Source of the DNA: Motacilla alba alba
Taxonomy: Eukaryota; Chordata; Aves; Passeriformes; Motacillidae
Length of the DNA: 64,000 bases
Assembly: GCF_015832195.1 (NCBI RefSeq)
Contig: NC_052027.1
Location: 13,264,149-13,328,148, forward strand
Direction: 5' to 3'
Shown here: in pieces, positions 50,901 to 64,000 of the stretch
How positions within the stretch are numbered: position 1 is the first letter of the stretch
Layout of the letters: each line of letters opens with the position of its first letter
Translations under genes and position numbers: made by a program
The notes under the pieces: model-generated
What the model was told of the DNA's origin: nothing
Databases searched by the model: none
Seen by the model: only the letters and a program-made list of their open reading frames with translations

Positions 50901-53580
50901 CACGCAAAATAAAATTTTATGATTTCACTTGAATGAATGTTACCACAGAAACTAACCAAAGCCAAAGGTTCCTGACACAACACTCATGTAACTGCTACAA
51001 GAGTGGAAAAGAAATGTCAGCCTAGAATGCTCTTACTTGCCTTGCCAGCTTTAAGCCCTGGCTTTTGTGGGCTGGTACTATTCAAACGTGTTATTTCTTT
51101 TTAATTATCACGCCAAGAATAATGTTTTTTCCCTGATAGAACACACTTTTGCCCAGGGAAGGAAGAACTCTTTGTTACATGTATATTTACTTTCTCACAC
51201 ACAGTGAAGACATTTAAGCTGAGCAAAATTCCTAGGGAAGTGCTTCAGAGGACATGCATTTAGAAATCTAGTTTGCTGTGTGTTTTTTACTGTGGAGGGA
51301 CACACATCAGTGAAAGAATAACGCATATAAAGAATAAAGGTACTACCTAAAAAATACAAATAGATGGTTCAAAACACAGCTCCATACCAGCTTCTGTGAA
51401 GAAAATTAACTCTATCCCAGCACAAATCAGCACACAAACAAAATTCAGGGGAAGTTTAAAGAGGATTAAAAGCAAATTCCACTGTAGAAATGAAGCTTGC
51501 CTGTATCAGAACTTAAAAACCATCAAAACTAGACCTTAGCTAGTTATTCCTGATGGATGTTTCAAATGACAGTCACAGCCCCTCTGGTTAAAAATTATTT
51601 CCAATTTAACTTCAGCACTTTTTAGAAAAACATTTATTTAAAAATCCCCTCTTAGCTCTATGAAAGTATGGCCCACTTCAGGGACTGCTGAAAAGCTACT
51701 GGCAATGGACAGTATTTCACACACTTGTGGATGGTAATTGCTGTCCACCTGACCCCCATGTTATCAATCCCTCCCCAGACTAGAGAGCCCCTAACTCAGA
51801 TACTCAGCCAAAGTAACCAGACACAGAATTGCAAAGCAAATATTTTGCCTAGAACATATTTACAGTCTTTTTTCTTCTTACCCCTATGCCAAATATTATT
51901 AATTAATAGTAATAATTTATAAATATCTTTTGTGACAGTTTAAAGAAAGTATCTGGGCGCAAACACCAAAATAAACCAACAGACTTATTCAAATCCCTTG
52001 TCACGGAGTATTCACCCTGCTTTATTTAAAGAGTATGCTGGGAATTAAATGGATTAAACAATCCCTGTTGGAGACTGGAGAACATTCCATACAGGAGAGA
52101 TGTCCCCAGGAGACACGGGGATAGAGGCCATGGGTGATCTGCAGTGGCAGTTGCAGGAAACCTTTGGAAAATGTCCCTCATCCCTCCCTGTGCCTGCAGG
52201 CAGCACCTGCTGCAGGTGATACAGCAGCAGCACCAGGGCAGCCAGGGAGCCAAGGGCATCCCATCCTGGCCTGAGGCAGCTCCTGCAGGGCCCTTGGGCA
52301 GCCCCTGCCACTCCCCAGGTGATTTCCATCCCTCCCTCCATGCAGGGCACACAAGGGGTCTAAACTTGTGCACAGCATCTGGGCTATGCCTGGGTACCTG
52401 AATGCTCCTGTGCACCAATTTCCTTCCCAAAAGCCCTTTTCTGTCATATGTCCTCCGCCTTCTTAAGTATTCTCATTTTAGAACTTAGAATAATATAAAG
52501 TTTTATGCAATCCTTTTTGGTTGTTTTTTTGAGTTTTTTCTTTCAGGCTCAGTCAGGAAACTCGGAAGTGGGTAGGAGTTAAGCATTTTTGATTCTAATA
52601 ATATTTGAAATCTTCCAGAGTACCCATAAAAGTAAGCAGGAATTAGGTTTTGGAATTCTTTAAAGATTTAAATTCTTTAAAATTCTTTTCATAACCTTAC
52701 ACATTTCAGCAGTGATCCAAGAGAACTAGAAAAAACAAGTGGCAATATAGTACTACAATGTAATATAAAAACATAGATTAATAGCAGGAAACTATGGGCT
52801 GCTCCATCTGAGATTATGTGGGGAAGTCTTTGGAACTATTTTAAGTGACTCCAGCTTTTTTATTTATGGGAAGTACTTGAATGTTGACATTGAAAGCAAG
52901 TTTTGCAAATTCTCAAATACAGACTCTACAAGTACAGTAAATAAAGAAAAATGTCATGAGATTAGAATCAACAACAAATCCCCCAAACTTTCAATCTTTA
53001 ACATAAAATGACTAATGGATGAGAAAGTGACTTTCAGTTTAGATAACAAGAGCCAGCTCTTCAGATCAAATAAATGCACAAAAGGAAAACCAGAGCCCTG
53101 TTTCTAGCCTGTGAGAAACAACAGTAAAACTCTACTGACTGCAAAGGAGAAGAAATGAACCCCTTGAAGCAGACAGCTGCAGAAAAGCAAAAGCCTTTCA
53201 GACAATGAAAAAAATCCATAATTTGACTCATTGCTGTCAAAATGCAGAGAATTGAGAGAAATGGGAACTGACAATATTGCCTGCAGAAACATCACAAGTG
53301 TTCTAATGGGGCTTAAGTAGCAAAAGCAGAGTCACTTCCTCAACTGCCAAAAGATATTCAATATAAACAATTCAGTCACTCACTCAAAAATTCAGTCAAT
53401 CCATGCTGCAGTCTTAAAACTTAACAGTGAATTAAAAGGCTGTTACAGTCTGGAGCAGAGAGTTTATGTTAATCACGTGGATAGTTATTTGCACCTTCCT
53501 TAGCTCTGCTTTATTGTTCATAGCAATAATTTTTCCCAAGAAGACAATCCTTAATTATATTCTGCCAAAACCAGCATGGA
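47926..53580. other. No gene seen; noncoding sequence
   Basis: GC-richer patches at about 49620-50100 and 52060-52400 give overlapping chance ORFs (180 codons at 49640-50182 plus; 134 codons at 52026-52430 minus), none with a recognisable domain. AT-rich stretches lie at 48990-49070 and 50740-50830. A polypyrimidine tract ending in tttctttcag near 52519-52546 is not followed by a usable open frame and donor. Confidence 0.5.
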
Positions 53581-53810
53581 CTTATAGATTTTTAAAGCCA
53601 GAAAGAGGCATTTCAGCACAGACCATATATTTCATACAGTGCTCATGCCTCTGGATCTGCATTTTACAGGTTCAACCTAAAATTGTCTTTTAGAAAGTTA
53701 TCCAAATTTGAACTCATAGTGGTAGAAAACCTACCACATCCTTCGGTAGTCTGTTTCAAATGCCCATTTTTATAATTCCATGCTCAAAATTCCTACATTT
53801 GAAAAAAATT
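53581..53810 (-). mobile_element. Ancient CR1-type LINE 3' region, antisense
   Basis: Read on the plus strand, this follows the reverse complement of the 3' region of an old amniote CR1, well known from turtle and crocodilian genomes. It starts atagatttttaaagccagaaag (53584 on). Later come gtcttttagaaagttatccaa, agtggtagaaaacctaccac and atccttcggtagtctgtttc, then tgcccattttt. Strong divergence and small indels show a very old copy with no coding capacity. The identification is from memory of the consensus, and the middle part (about 53615-53675) matches least. Confidence 0.75.
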
Positions 53811-56800
53811 ATAAATAATAAAACCCCCTGGTTTTATATTCTTGGATCTAAGACAGAGTAAGGCCTGTTTATTGGCAGCAAGAGCACCTCTTCCTATTAG
53901 CGTGCTAAACATGAGGTTACAGGTCTGAGAAACTTCTTCACAGAGATAAATGAACACCTGAGAAAACACAGGCTTGTTAAAAAATGAAGGTGCATGGCTC
54001 TACTATGTGGCCCTGTGCCAACAATATGAAAAAGCAACTCCCAGCACCTGCACGTGCACGTACAGGTTTTGATTTTAGCAGATAAGTGAGGGTGCATGCC
54101 ACCTATTAAAGTGCTGGAGAAAAGCTTTGATCCCATTGACATCTTCTATATGTGTGTGCTTGTGTGTATAGGTGTACCTATTATATATATTGAAAGGTAT
54201 TTTAATTATTCATGTAGGAGCCTTTTTTTAGATGCCATTTTGTTTCCTCCAGGTTTTTTGTGTTTATCACTCAGTGATACCTGGGATGACTGAGAAGTTG
54301 AGCAAGAGGGAAGGCCCATGTTTTGTAATTTTATATGCTTTATTGAGCAAAGCACCTGGAATGAAATACTGCCTCTGTCAAAATCAGTGCCAAAACTTCC
54401 ACCCATTTCAGCAAGGCCAGAATTTCAGGCCCAAGTCAAAAGGTCATCTCAGGTGCTGAAAGGTAAACATCTGCCTAAGCAGGAAAGAAAGTTCCCTCAT
54501 TGTTGGCTCAGATGCACAGACAAGACAAGGCAAGACACAGCAGATGAAGCTATAAGCAGGGTGAAGGCTTACTTGTCACTCTTCAAAATATGACTTTTAT
54601 GAGCAATGTCCAGGGCTTGAATATGTGGTTATATCAGAATTCCTAGAAAACTGTTTTTGAAACACGGAGATTTATGTTAATTGAAAACGTTAATGGTCCT
54701 GGAGGTCTCCCCTGCCTCCAGTTTGACCTCCCCAGCTCCTGACCAGCTGCAGCCTGGCCCTTAGCTGTCACAGACCTGGGCTGGACCTGTCCTCAGAGGC
54801 TCTCAGGGGACTGATTCCTCTTGCACTGTGGCATATTATGCAGATACTTTTCCTATTTTACCTTCCCTCCTATGCTAAGAAGACTGGGGGCAGGGAGAGG
54901 GTTCCATTTCTGCCAGCCTTGACAGGTCTGGTCTCTTCTGGCCCAAAGCTTGACTGCACCATTTGGTGGTTGCAGTGCTGCTCTTGCTGGCCACTGGCCC
55001 CAGGAACCAGCTGAGCTCATTTCTCCAGACTTGTGCCCTCTAAGACCTTTTCCTTTCCTCTTCTTCCTGCCAGTTCCTGCCTGGAGCCTGCTTAGGATCA
55101 GGAACAGGGTCATTTACCTGGGAAGAGCTCAGCCAAACACCCAAGCCAGCAGCAGGGCATGGCAAAACTGAAACTTAAACATTCTCTTAGGCAATCTGCT
55201 TTATTTCCCTGTTAGTTAGGCATCAGTCTATTACATTAAATTTCTAAAAGCTTCAGTCATTTCGTTTTTAAATGTCTCAAGCAGGAAGGCTTCCACAATG
55301 CTTTTTCACACTCTCAGCTCTCATTCCTTGTTCCAGAAGTGCTAATGCAGTTGCTCAGTGTCAAACAATCTGCCAGAACAGCAGAAAAACAGAATTCCTT
55401 GCCAGGGAAGCCTTAGCACAGAGTAAGAAGGAGAAATATTTTCTTCTTAGGGGTGTGATCTTTTTTTAAATTTCTTGAAGTTAATTACGGGTGTTAACAC
55501 AGTAGATACAGAAAAGGCAAGAAATAGTCAGCTCTTACTGCATATCCAACTGCTCCAGGTACTGAGGCTCTGATTCAGTCAGTGAGGCATGGAAGGATGT
55601 GCCTCTCTTTGTAATTTATTCCTCCATGTGCAACAAACTCCCAGCTATTGAAGTGGGAATAGCCCTGGTGAGGAAACTCTTTTAGATGATCTCTGATCTA
55701 AACAGGCAGCAGTGATGCTCTTTCACCTCATTCTTACCTCTTGAGCTGTGTTTTGCACAGGTGCTCCAGCGTGTAGCACACAGGTACTTTGGGAAGGGGC
55801 ACATGGCATCTTCCCTGGCAGGCCTTCCCCCTGTCCTGCCCAATGGGTTCCTGGCCATGCTGCTTCAAAGGACAAACTCTGGTTCTCCCTTCCAGGGATG
55901 TTGGACATTTGAGGGAAATGAGGATAACCAACTTTAAAAAGTAGTAAAATGGCTCAATTCAGCAACAGAAAATAGATGCACATTTTATCCTTCCAGATTC
56001 TTGACTCTTTTCAAGCTCTCTTCAAGCTAGAGTTTTCCTCCCTTTCCCTTGCTGCACAGTGCTTTCTTACCAGGCATCTCTAGCAAAATTTCATTTCTAA
56101 GAAGAGCATAATTTCATGGATGCATATAAATTCCTTGTGATACTGAAGCAATGCTGTTAAGGGAAGGACACAATTAAAGCACATTTATCAGCTTTGGTTT
56201 CAGAAAGACTTAGTGCAGTATTTTTTGTCAGGGAATGGAAGACAAACTGCTAAATTTTGTTATTCACTCTGCACAGTCCTTCTAATCTAATTTACATGTT
56301 AGCAGTGGTTACAAATAGGTATCTTAAAGCTAGAAGAATGATCCATAGCCATAAAAACATTTAAGTCAAATGAATTTAATTTTGATCTAATTAAACTCAG
56401 TCAAACTATCCAGATTACATTCAATAGATTCCAAGCTGATTAAAAATTATGACTGGGGAACAGTAGGAATTTCATTTCTAGGGTCACACTTTCACCACCT
56501 TTAAATGGACTCTCTGTACCTCTGTAGTTTTGAGTTTCAAGAAAGACTCTGTTGTCTAAAATTGGTTAGAGCTCCTGTCCTGCTCCACTTGAAGGTTGAC
56601 TTTCCCTACACACAAGGACCATACATGTCCCATTCCAGCCCTATTGAATGTATTTGTGTATAACTGGAGGAAATTGGTGCATTTCAGAGTTGGGACCTTA
56701 GACTTGAAATATCTCAGTACATAATTTCCTGCTTTTGTTGTTCTGAACTACTGGGTTTTTTTAAACCAGAAATTCAAGATACATGGAAACCAAGGAACAA

Positions 56801-59639
56801 TCTCTTTTGCCTCTTTCTCCTTTTAAAGATTCTCCCTTTCCAATGCTCTTCAAACATTTCTTTCTACAATTTCTTTAACTATCACTCAAAAGAATTGATT
56901 TTGCCACTCTTAAAGGACATTTCCTATAATCCATTCAGTATGTTTATTTCCCTTTGGATGAAATACAGTAGTTTCTTGTTAAGTTTCCCTTCCTAATTTC
57001 CTAGGATGTGCATTATGTCATCTTGGTTTTATGATTTTGATGGTGGCAAAATTTTTGTCTAGGTCAATTTTATCAGTTTTCTGCATGAGGAAAAGTATCA
57101 ATTAGACAAACAAAATGTCTCCTTTCCCCAGTGAGAATAACCTTATTTTTCTCAGCCACTGCTAATTACATAATTTTTTCTGTTTTGCAAGTGCCAAGGG
57201 CTTTAACATTTGATACAGAGATTTAGATCTCATCACAAAGCCATGTGGAAAAACTGGGTTTGTAGATAGCAGCAAGAACATCAAAACTCAATTAAGCAGC
57301 ACACAATTCTTTGGCAACAACCAGTAACTTGTGCTCCTAAACCAGAATTACTAACTTTCACTGTCTTGAATTTCACGGAAATATCACAAAGAGATTCTTG
57401 AGGCAAACCAAATTAAGCTATGATTGCACTGTAGCTTGAAAAGTAACAAATTAATTGGCAACAGGGGTTTCCATGTTTATTGCCTCTCTATGGCTTCCAG
57501 ATTAAATTTGTGCAGTCAGTGAGATTTACAGCAAGCTTCCAAAGGTTGACGCAGTTTTTCTCTGTGAATTTAAGGTTCTAGGTTTAAGTTCTGATCATTA
57601 CCAACAGATATAAATCTAAGAAAATTAACAGATGTGCCAAAGGAAAAAGGACAGTTCCATGATCCATCTATGCAGTAAGCAAAGCATCATTCAGCATCAC
57701 TTTGAGAAAGACAAGGAAATCAGGAGAAAAAGAGCTTGACAAACTGAAAAAAGAAATGCAGGATGATTTTTTTACTCTGAAATGATTTTTCTCTTTCCCT
57801 GGCCAGTTGAAGAGAGAATCTAAATGATACATTTGGCATCCTGTACCATCAGCAATTATGATATTTGCCCCAGTGTCCTGGCTATGTTTAGGTACATCTT
57901 GCATGGAGGGATGCTTTCTGCTCCGCTCCTTTCAAAGCTCACAGCATATGAGCTGGTACAAAAAAGTTGTGTACTGCATTAACCTGGCACTGATCCCAGG
58001 CTCATCAACCCTGCTGTTTGCACTTCCCAAGTGGGTTAAATTTATACTAATATGCTGCAGAAAGACACTGCTGGCAGAAGTATTTGCTGAGGCAGCTCCA
58101 GAAATGACCACTGGCCATTGAAGATTAACGACCTACTCACAAGTATTTCCAACAGCACTTGCAGAGGAAATACCATGCTCATGCACCCCCCCCCCCAAAA
58201 AGGATGGACTGTGTAACCTCTGTGTCATGGATTGTGCAAGATTTAACTATGGCCAAACTGAGAATTTACGTACATATTTATTTTAAATATATTTTATCAG
58301 ATCAGCTGTCCAGTAAGTTAATGACACAGCAATGTTTCTGATGTAACTTCATCTACTCTGTCTGGGATAACAGCAACAAGAAGAGTTAAGAGACTGGAGG
58401 ATGTCAGAACAATGAATATGCTTTATTCACTGACTGTACAAAACTGTTCTGTTCTTGGATTCACTCTGTGTCTAGCCTGGAGCTGAATTCTTTCTAGAGA
58501 TCACTACTATGCAATCATCATTTTCTGATATGGGATTCACTCACTATTGACATATTCCTTTGGTTTTGATAGGTGCACACATATTACCATGTATATTTTA
58601 TCTACCATGGGTATTGGTTTCATCTACCATGACACCATCCACAGACTAAAGTCAGCTGATTTATTGCCTCTTTTCTAACTTGCTTTGACTATGGTTAAAG
58701 GATTTTCACTCATCTGAATATTTCCTTGCTTTTCCAAGGCTCCCTGTTATATTTGTGAAATGTTTGCAATGTCCACGTGCTCTCAGATGGGCTTTAAAGC
58801 AGAATAGACACAGCCACTTTACAGGCTGCATGTATTTTCCCCAAGTTAAGCAACAGTGAGTGTAGAATTACAATTCTTTTAAAGCTTTTGTAGTGTACAA
58901 ATAGTGCACTGGGGGAACACAAAGCTCCCCATTCACATTTATTACCATCTCTGTGTCATTTCTCACTTACCAGGGCATTTGGTGCACTTTGACAAGCTCT
59001 GTGGATTTAAGCATTTTTAAATATTCATTCATCTGCAAAGCAGCAGTTTATCTCTTATTTTCATTCTCTCAATTTGAATTTTCATTAATCTCTCTCATTT
59101 TTCTAGGTTAATGCTTATATTCAGAGGCACAAATACCAGGGTTTGTTTGATGAGTTAAATAGTCTCGATGCATGACAGATTTGTTTGATGAAAGTCACCT
59201 TCCTTCCTGCCCATGCAATACTTTTCCATATTCAGGAAGCATTTTTAAGAGGAGACAGCATTGAGGTAATTCTGCCCCTGCTTAAATCCCGTGACACCTA
59301 TATCCGAAACTTAATACATGTAGAGCTGAAAATAAGAGCCCTTTAAAAGCTCTGGAGTTAGGAATTGCACACAGGCAGCATTTAGCTTTTTTCTTGACAT
59401 TTTGTCTTCCTAGCAGATGCAGCAAACAATTCTCTTTACTCTGAGCAATGAAGTGAATGATACAGCACTGCAAGTATTCGTCACACTTTTTCATCTTTTT
59501 TCTTTTTTTTTGGTGAGAAACCAGATAGTAACTCTGACCTATATGGATAGAAAGCTTTAATTTTGACCTGTACAGACAATAGTCTGCTAGATAGTTGGGA
59601 TACAAATATCAAGGAAGAATGAAAAAAGACAGATACACA
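53811..59639. other. No gene seen; noncoding sequence
   Basis: ORFs are at most 91 codons and unrecognised. A self-complementary word tgcacgtgca containing an E-box (cacgtg, 54051-54056) continues into cgtaca. An 11-C run lies at 58186-58196. A repeated word atctaccatg(g/a) occurs near 58600-58640. GC-richer sequence spans 54700-55160. No transposon is recognised. Confidence 0.5.
58186..58196 (+). repeat. Poly-C run, 11 bases
   Basis: Eleven consecutive C residues lie between catgca and aaaaagg. Such runs are slippage-prone and are frequent sequencing or assembly error sites, so the exact length should be treated with care. Confidence 0.85.
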
Positions 59640-59705
59640 TGAAATTCTGGCTCCATTGAAGCAGTTGGGAATTTTGCCATTGATTTGAATGGAGCCAGGA
59701 TTTCA
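59640..59705. repeat. Old imperfect palindromic interspersed repeat
   Basis: The left arm tgaaattctggctccattga and the reverse complement of the right arm (tgaaatcctggctccattca) agree over about 25 bases with a few mismatches. The centre is gcagttgggaattttgccat. This 'ctggctccatt...aatggagccagg' palindrome is one I associate with widely dispersed ancient repeats in reptile and bird genomes; I cannot name the family with certainty. It is too short to be an autonomous element. Confidence 0.65.
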
Positions 59706-62700
59706 TTGCAAAAGCATTGTTCAGCTGTGAAAGTTGTCCCTGTTAGGTCTGTACACCCTCATGCATTCAGTCCCAAATTCCTGATGAAATGATTTGTAAT
59801 TTTTCATATTGCCCCAATTTTTTTTTAAACAGCTGACCCTTTCTCTTAAACACAACCTTTTCCTCCAAGACAAGTATTAAATGCTTTTGTTGATTTTAAG
59901 ATGACTTTCCCACATTCCACAAAAACCCACTTGAGCTATTTGCTTCCACTAAGTTCCTCTACTTGTTCTTCACATTTTTGTTAAAAATCCTTGTGAACAT
60001 AACTGAGGCTGACTCAAATTAATACAAAATACCTTGCTGAACTGTGGCACTTTCTGGATTCTTGATAGCAGCAATACTTTATCATTCTCTTTTGTTCTTG
60101 GCAATATATGGAGATAAGCCACTTATCTACTGCTGTTATCTTTATTATGCCAAACACTCTAGTTACAAACATGAGGGTTGATGTTAGGGGAACTTTTATG
60201 TGCCTGTTTCATTGAGGATTTTTTGCTTGCTATCTATATTGTCAGTGCATCTGCCTGCCCTCATGCCTGACTTTTGGAGAGGTAATGATGTGATTCAAAC
60301 AGGAAAAAGAAAAGAAAGTAGAGGGCAAATTATAAATTATTATAAAGAGGGCTTAATATAAAATATTCAGTGATGTAACTAGCAGTAACATAACATCATG
60401 TGACTGACACAAACCATTTTAATGAGTTCACAAAGAAAATGCTGTTATGTTGTTTAGGACTGCATATTATCTGCTATAAAATAAATATATCACCCAAACC
60501 AAGCAAAAATAAGCTTATAGAAAATAGTAGACATACAACAGAAGATTTGTAGAGTGTCAGTGAAGAAAGCTTGGCCTTGGGTAAAAGTTGCAGGTCAGAG
60601 TGCCCCCACCTTCAACAGCCACTGCTCTCCCTGTAGGGTGGGGAACTTTGGAAGGTTTCCCTTTAGAGGAAAACTCTCCTTCACAGCAAGATTTATATGA
60701 AAATGCCACTGATTTGCTCCAGTCTGTACTGAGCCAGACACAGCAGCAAAGTGGCAACACGATATGAGGAAGAAAAGAAACCTCTTTGGCACCTGTTCCG
60801 TGAAGGCAGGATGGGAATGTGGCTTTTACAGCTGCAGTAACAGCACTGAGGCAGCAGCCAGCCTGCCTGATGCACCAAAGGGAGCTTTGGGGATGTCCTA
60901 CCCCGGCACCTTCAACCAAACCCAACAGCAGCACTCAGCTTTGGGCCCCAGCTGAATTTCCAAGATCTGTGCTGTGCTTTACTGTACCTTCACACCAGGG
61001 CAGTGGCTCAGCCATGCAGGAGCTTGCAGGAGCCCAGCTCCTGCTGAAGATGGAGAAGCAGCCCTTTACAGACGTCAGACAGATGCTGGGACCCACCAGG
61101 TCCCATCTAGTGCAGTGGGTGAGGAGGAAGGGTCAGGGGCTCCTCCTGCCACTGCTCGGCAGTGGCTGTTCAGCCTGATGCTCTGCTTGGAAGTTGAGGG
61201 TGGCTTCGCCAGTGAGACAGCCAAAGGGAAACCTTTGGAAATGTGCCCCCTAGGTATTCCTGAGAGAAACCTGTCCTGAGAACAAGTCACATGAGTTTAA
61301 TAAACACCTTTAAATATGGTTAACACTTTCATTGAAAATCTCCCAGTGATCCTGGTCCCTGATGGAAGTTTCATTGTGGGTACACCTACAGCTGTCAGGT
61401 TTGACATATGAAATCAAGTTAAAGTGCTTCAAATTAAATTTGAGGAGAAAGAGCATAAAAATTAAACACAATTGGTTTAGAATAAAATGCCTACTTTTTA
61501 GTTCTTGACCCTTTTATTTATAGTAAATATTTGTCTTGCCTTGGAGTAATTTCTATTTTGAATGTCTATAATTAATGACATGGTTCATTAGTTGCAGGGA
61601 AGCTAATGCAGCTCTGCTATACAGTAGTTCACATAATTGTGGGAGGTAACCCATTCCACATGCTTTTAAATTGTAATTTCAAAATATTTTCCTAATAGTT
61701 CTCAAACAGAAATATTTCTAAGTGTAAATTGAAATCTGCCTATATCCAAGGAACATTAACAGAACATAGTTTAAGCATAACATGCCAAAAAATATTATTT
61801 TTGGCTGTAACATAATTGGTATCACATGCTGTTGCTATTTTAAAAACTTTTTTCCTTTTTGCCTGAACTTCTATTATTTTATATGGGCACAGGTATTACC
61901 TGAGGATGACTTTGCATAATGAGATGTAGCTGCATACTAGGTTGTGGGATTTTAGTTTTCTTCTTTCAAGCTGAAACAAATAAATGAAGCAGTTAAACTT
62001 CTAAACTAATCAAATCCCCCTACACTTATCAGAAATATTTTAACATGGCATTTTAAAAAGCAATTTGCATAGGAAAATAAAACACAGTATCTAGAATAAG
62101 GCTGAATCTGGAAAAAAAAATGACCATGGTGAATACTTGTATAAACTTCACTTTTATGTAGAGGTAGTTTGACTTCATTTCAGCACTTTTAACCCCTAAC
62201 CTCTAAGACCATCAGAAGGCTGTCAGCTTGAAATTTGTATTCCTGTGGGTGTTTACCCAGTTCTTGGTTAAATAGGTTAAGCATTTTTCAACCTATAAAA
62301 CTTCATATGTATACCCACTCAGGAGTTACTCTTCTCAGTCAGCGGAAGATCCTCAGTATTTCTGTGTGCAAGCTAAAATGCTGCTGAGAAATCCCAACAG
62401 TGAAACAGGATCAGATTATTCCTGTTCTGTCCTGCAGCTATTTAATGGGGGTACCCAGGGCAGACTAGAGATGTCACAGTTTAGAATGTGTATCATTTAC
62501 CTATACTTAGTCTCAATAACATTAGATTTAATTATGTTACTTAGATTTAATGATCTTGATGTACTGATAGTGGTTACCACTGGGTTCACAGGTACAAGAG
62601 GAACTTGTTATGTATTTGTCTTTAAAGAAACAGCTTTAACAGGCTTTCAGGATATACTCCTAAGTACTAAAAGTATCTTAAGCAACTGAGTCTCCTCTCC

Positions 62701-64000
62701 AAATGGTCTTTTCTCAATATAAGAGGTGCAATAAGAGTTAACTGCTATTGCTATTTCTTTTAATATACATGTCTGTTCAACAAAGAAATCAAAAAGACAA
62801 CCCTGAGATTAAAGGTAAGCTGGTACTATGATGAACCAGAGAAGTTTTTTAAGGAAATAAATACTGTGAATACTCAAAGCTGTACAAATTGTCTGGGATT
62901 GGCCATTGCTGTTTGTGCCAAAAAGAGGGTGTTAATTGCATTTACTGGGAAACACCCCCACATGCTACCCCTGCATCAGCCAAGCCATGAAAAGCATAAT
63001 TCATATGACAAATTCAGGTGGATCTAAAAAGTCATTTTGGCCAATTGTAAAATTTTGAAGTTCCCAATAAAACATCCAAAATCAACGTCATCTGAAAAAT
63101 CCAGTCTGAAATGCAGTTAGGTCATAGTTCTAGTCAGTATTAGTAAATCAGGTAGGTTTGAAGCAAAACAATTCTGATTGCATCACTTGAAACAATCCAA
63201 AATATTGGTTATGAAATCCTGCGTATAAAATTTAAAAGCTTCCATGTTGACTTAGTATGGACCTCCTACACAGCTTGTAAACCACAGCCTTTTCTCCTTT
63301 TTCACATAGTTTCAGGGCAATCCATCAATCTCCTCTACTATGTTATAGCAATTTGTAATTCAAACAGAGGAAGGGCAGTTTATTCATGAGGAATAAATTC
63401 TGGCAAGTAACATCCACAGATATATTTTACACTGCAGTTTTGTCTCGAGAAAGTATTTTAAAGTCTAACAGCAACACTGACAGCAAAGAGCTGTTTGGTG
63501 TGCCCTCACATTGGCCCTTGCTGAGGATCAAATATGCACCTGTTGATGTGACACCCCCCAATTGCTTGGCTGGACTCCAGAAAGGGCTGAGGAGGAACCT
63601 GTGCTCTGTGTAATCCTCTAAGGGATGAGGGGATTGGGAAGCCCCAGCAAAGCACTGGAGCTGCTGGTGGGTGACCCTTGGGATGTGAGGAGTTCTGCAG
63701 GTACAGACTTTGTCCTGCTGAGCAAGTGCCTTCCTAATGTAGATGCAGTGTATGCTTTCCAAGCAGAAATGATGAAGTTCTGCTAATTACCAGTGGTCTG
63801 TTTCCAGAAAATCACTTATTTTATCTTCTGCAATGCCTGGTAGATGGAGTACTGGATTCAGTAGGAGACTTCTTTTTTTGCCATTAAAATGGAATTTATG
63901 TACCAGGAAACACTTCTAGGTATTCTAAACACTACTATTTATCAAAAATAATACTACTAATAAAACACATTCCACCCCCCCAGAGGAGATGGAAAGAGAG
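59706..64000. other. No gene seen; noncoding sequence
   Basis: A GC-richer section at 60560-61280 yields several overlapping shadow ORFs (up to 125 codons, both strands) with no domain. AT-rich sequence follows. The 107-codon ORF at 62366-62689 and the overlapping ORFs at 63386-63762 are unrecognised. The window ends in ordinary sequence with a short C run near 63975. Confidence 0.5.

Noticed and set aside
52030..52400. GC-rich possible retroelement or gene
   Set aside because: There is no similarity to CR1 or LTR landmarks, and four overlapping ORFs on both strands are mutual shadows.

Overview
The window reads as vertebrate, most probably avian, nuclear DNA from an intergenic region or a very large intron. 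The best lineage evidence is three pieces of CR1-type non-LTR retrotransposon: one of bird type whose 3' end carries the CR1 terminal motif (attctgtgatt, about 5383-5393), and two much older ones of the kind shared across birds, turtles and crocodilians. There is no bacterial gene organisation, and no open reading frame in either strand is long or protein-like enough to call a gene with confidence. The longest ATG-initiated ORF is 197 codons (33003-33596, minus), and its composition looks like chance.

Layout: 1-5 kb is plain sequence. A CR1 3' end lies at 5.0-5.4 kb. The 5.4-25 kb stretch is AT-leaning with no gene, apart from one weak exon candidate at 7584-7764 and homopolymer or alternating tracts. 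An ancient CR1 reverse-transcriptase fragment lies at 25.5-25.76 kb. A second exon candidate, on the minus strand, is at 26958-27086. The 33.0-33.7 kb and 37.3-37.4 kb segments are locally GC- and CpG-rich. A third exon candidate is at 36478-36559. Two clear inverted repeats sit at 38316-38417 and 41220-41256. The 45.4-46.06 kb stretch is an AT-rich block with a (TA)n microsatellite. At 47102-47727 lies the most striking element, an 18-unit, 34-35 bp GC-rich minisatellite set between two AT-rich flanks that keep CpGs and homeobox/SOX-like words. An ancient antisense CR1 is at 53.58-53.81 kb, and an old imperfect palindromic repeat at 59640-59705.

No set of genes working together can be described. 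Three exon-like segments combine splice-like borders with open frames, and two of them (7584-7764 and 36478-36559, both plus) have matching intron phase. Chance produces similar segments elsewhere in this window, so all three are hypotheses. The most defensible biology is repeat biology (the minisatellite and the layered CR1 history) plus possible regulatory sequence around 46.6-47.9 kb. I see no new multi-gene system here.
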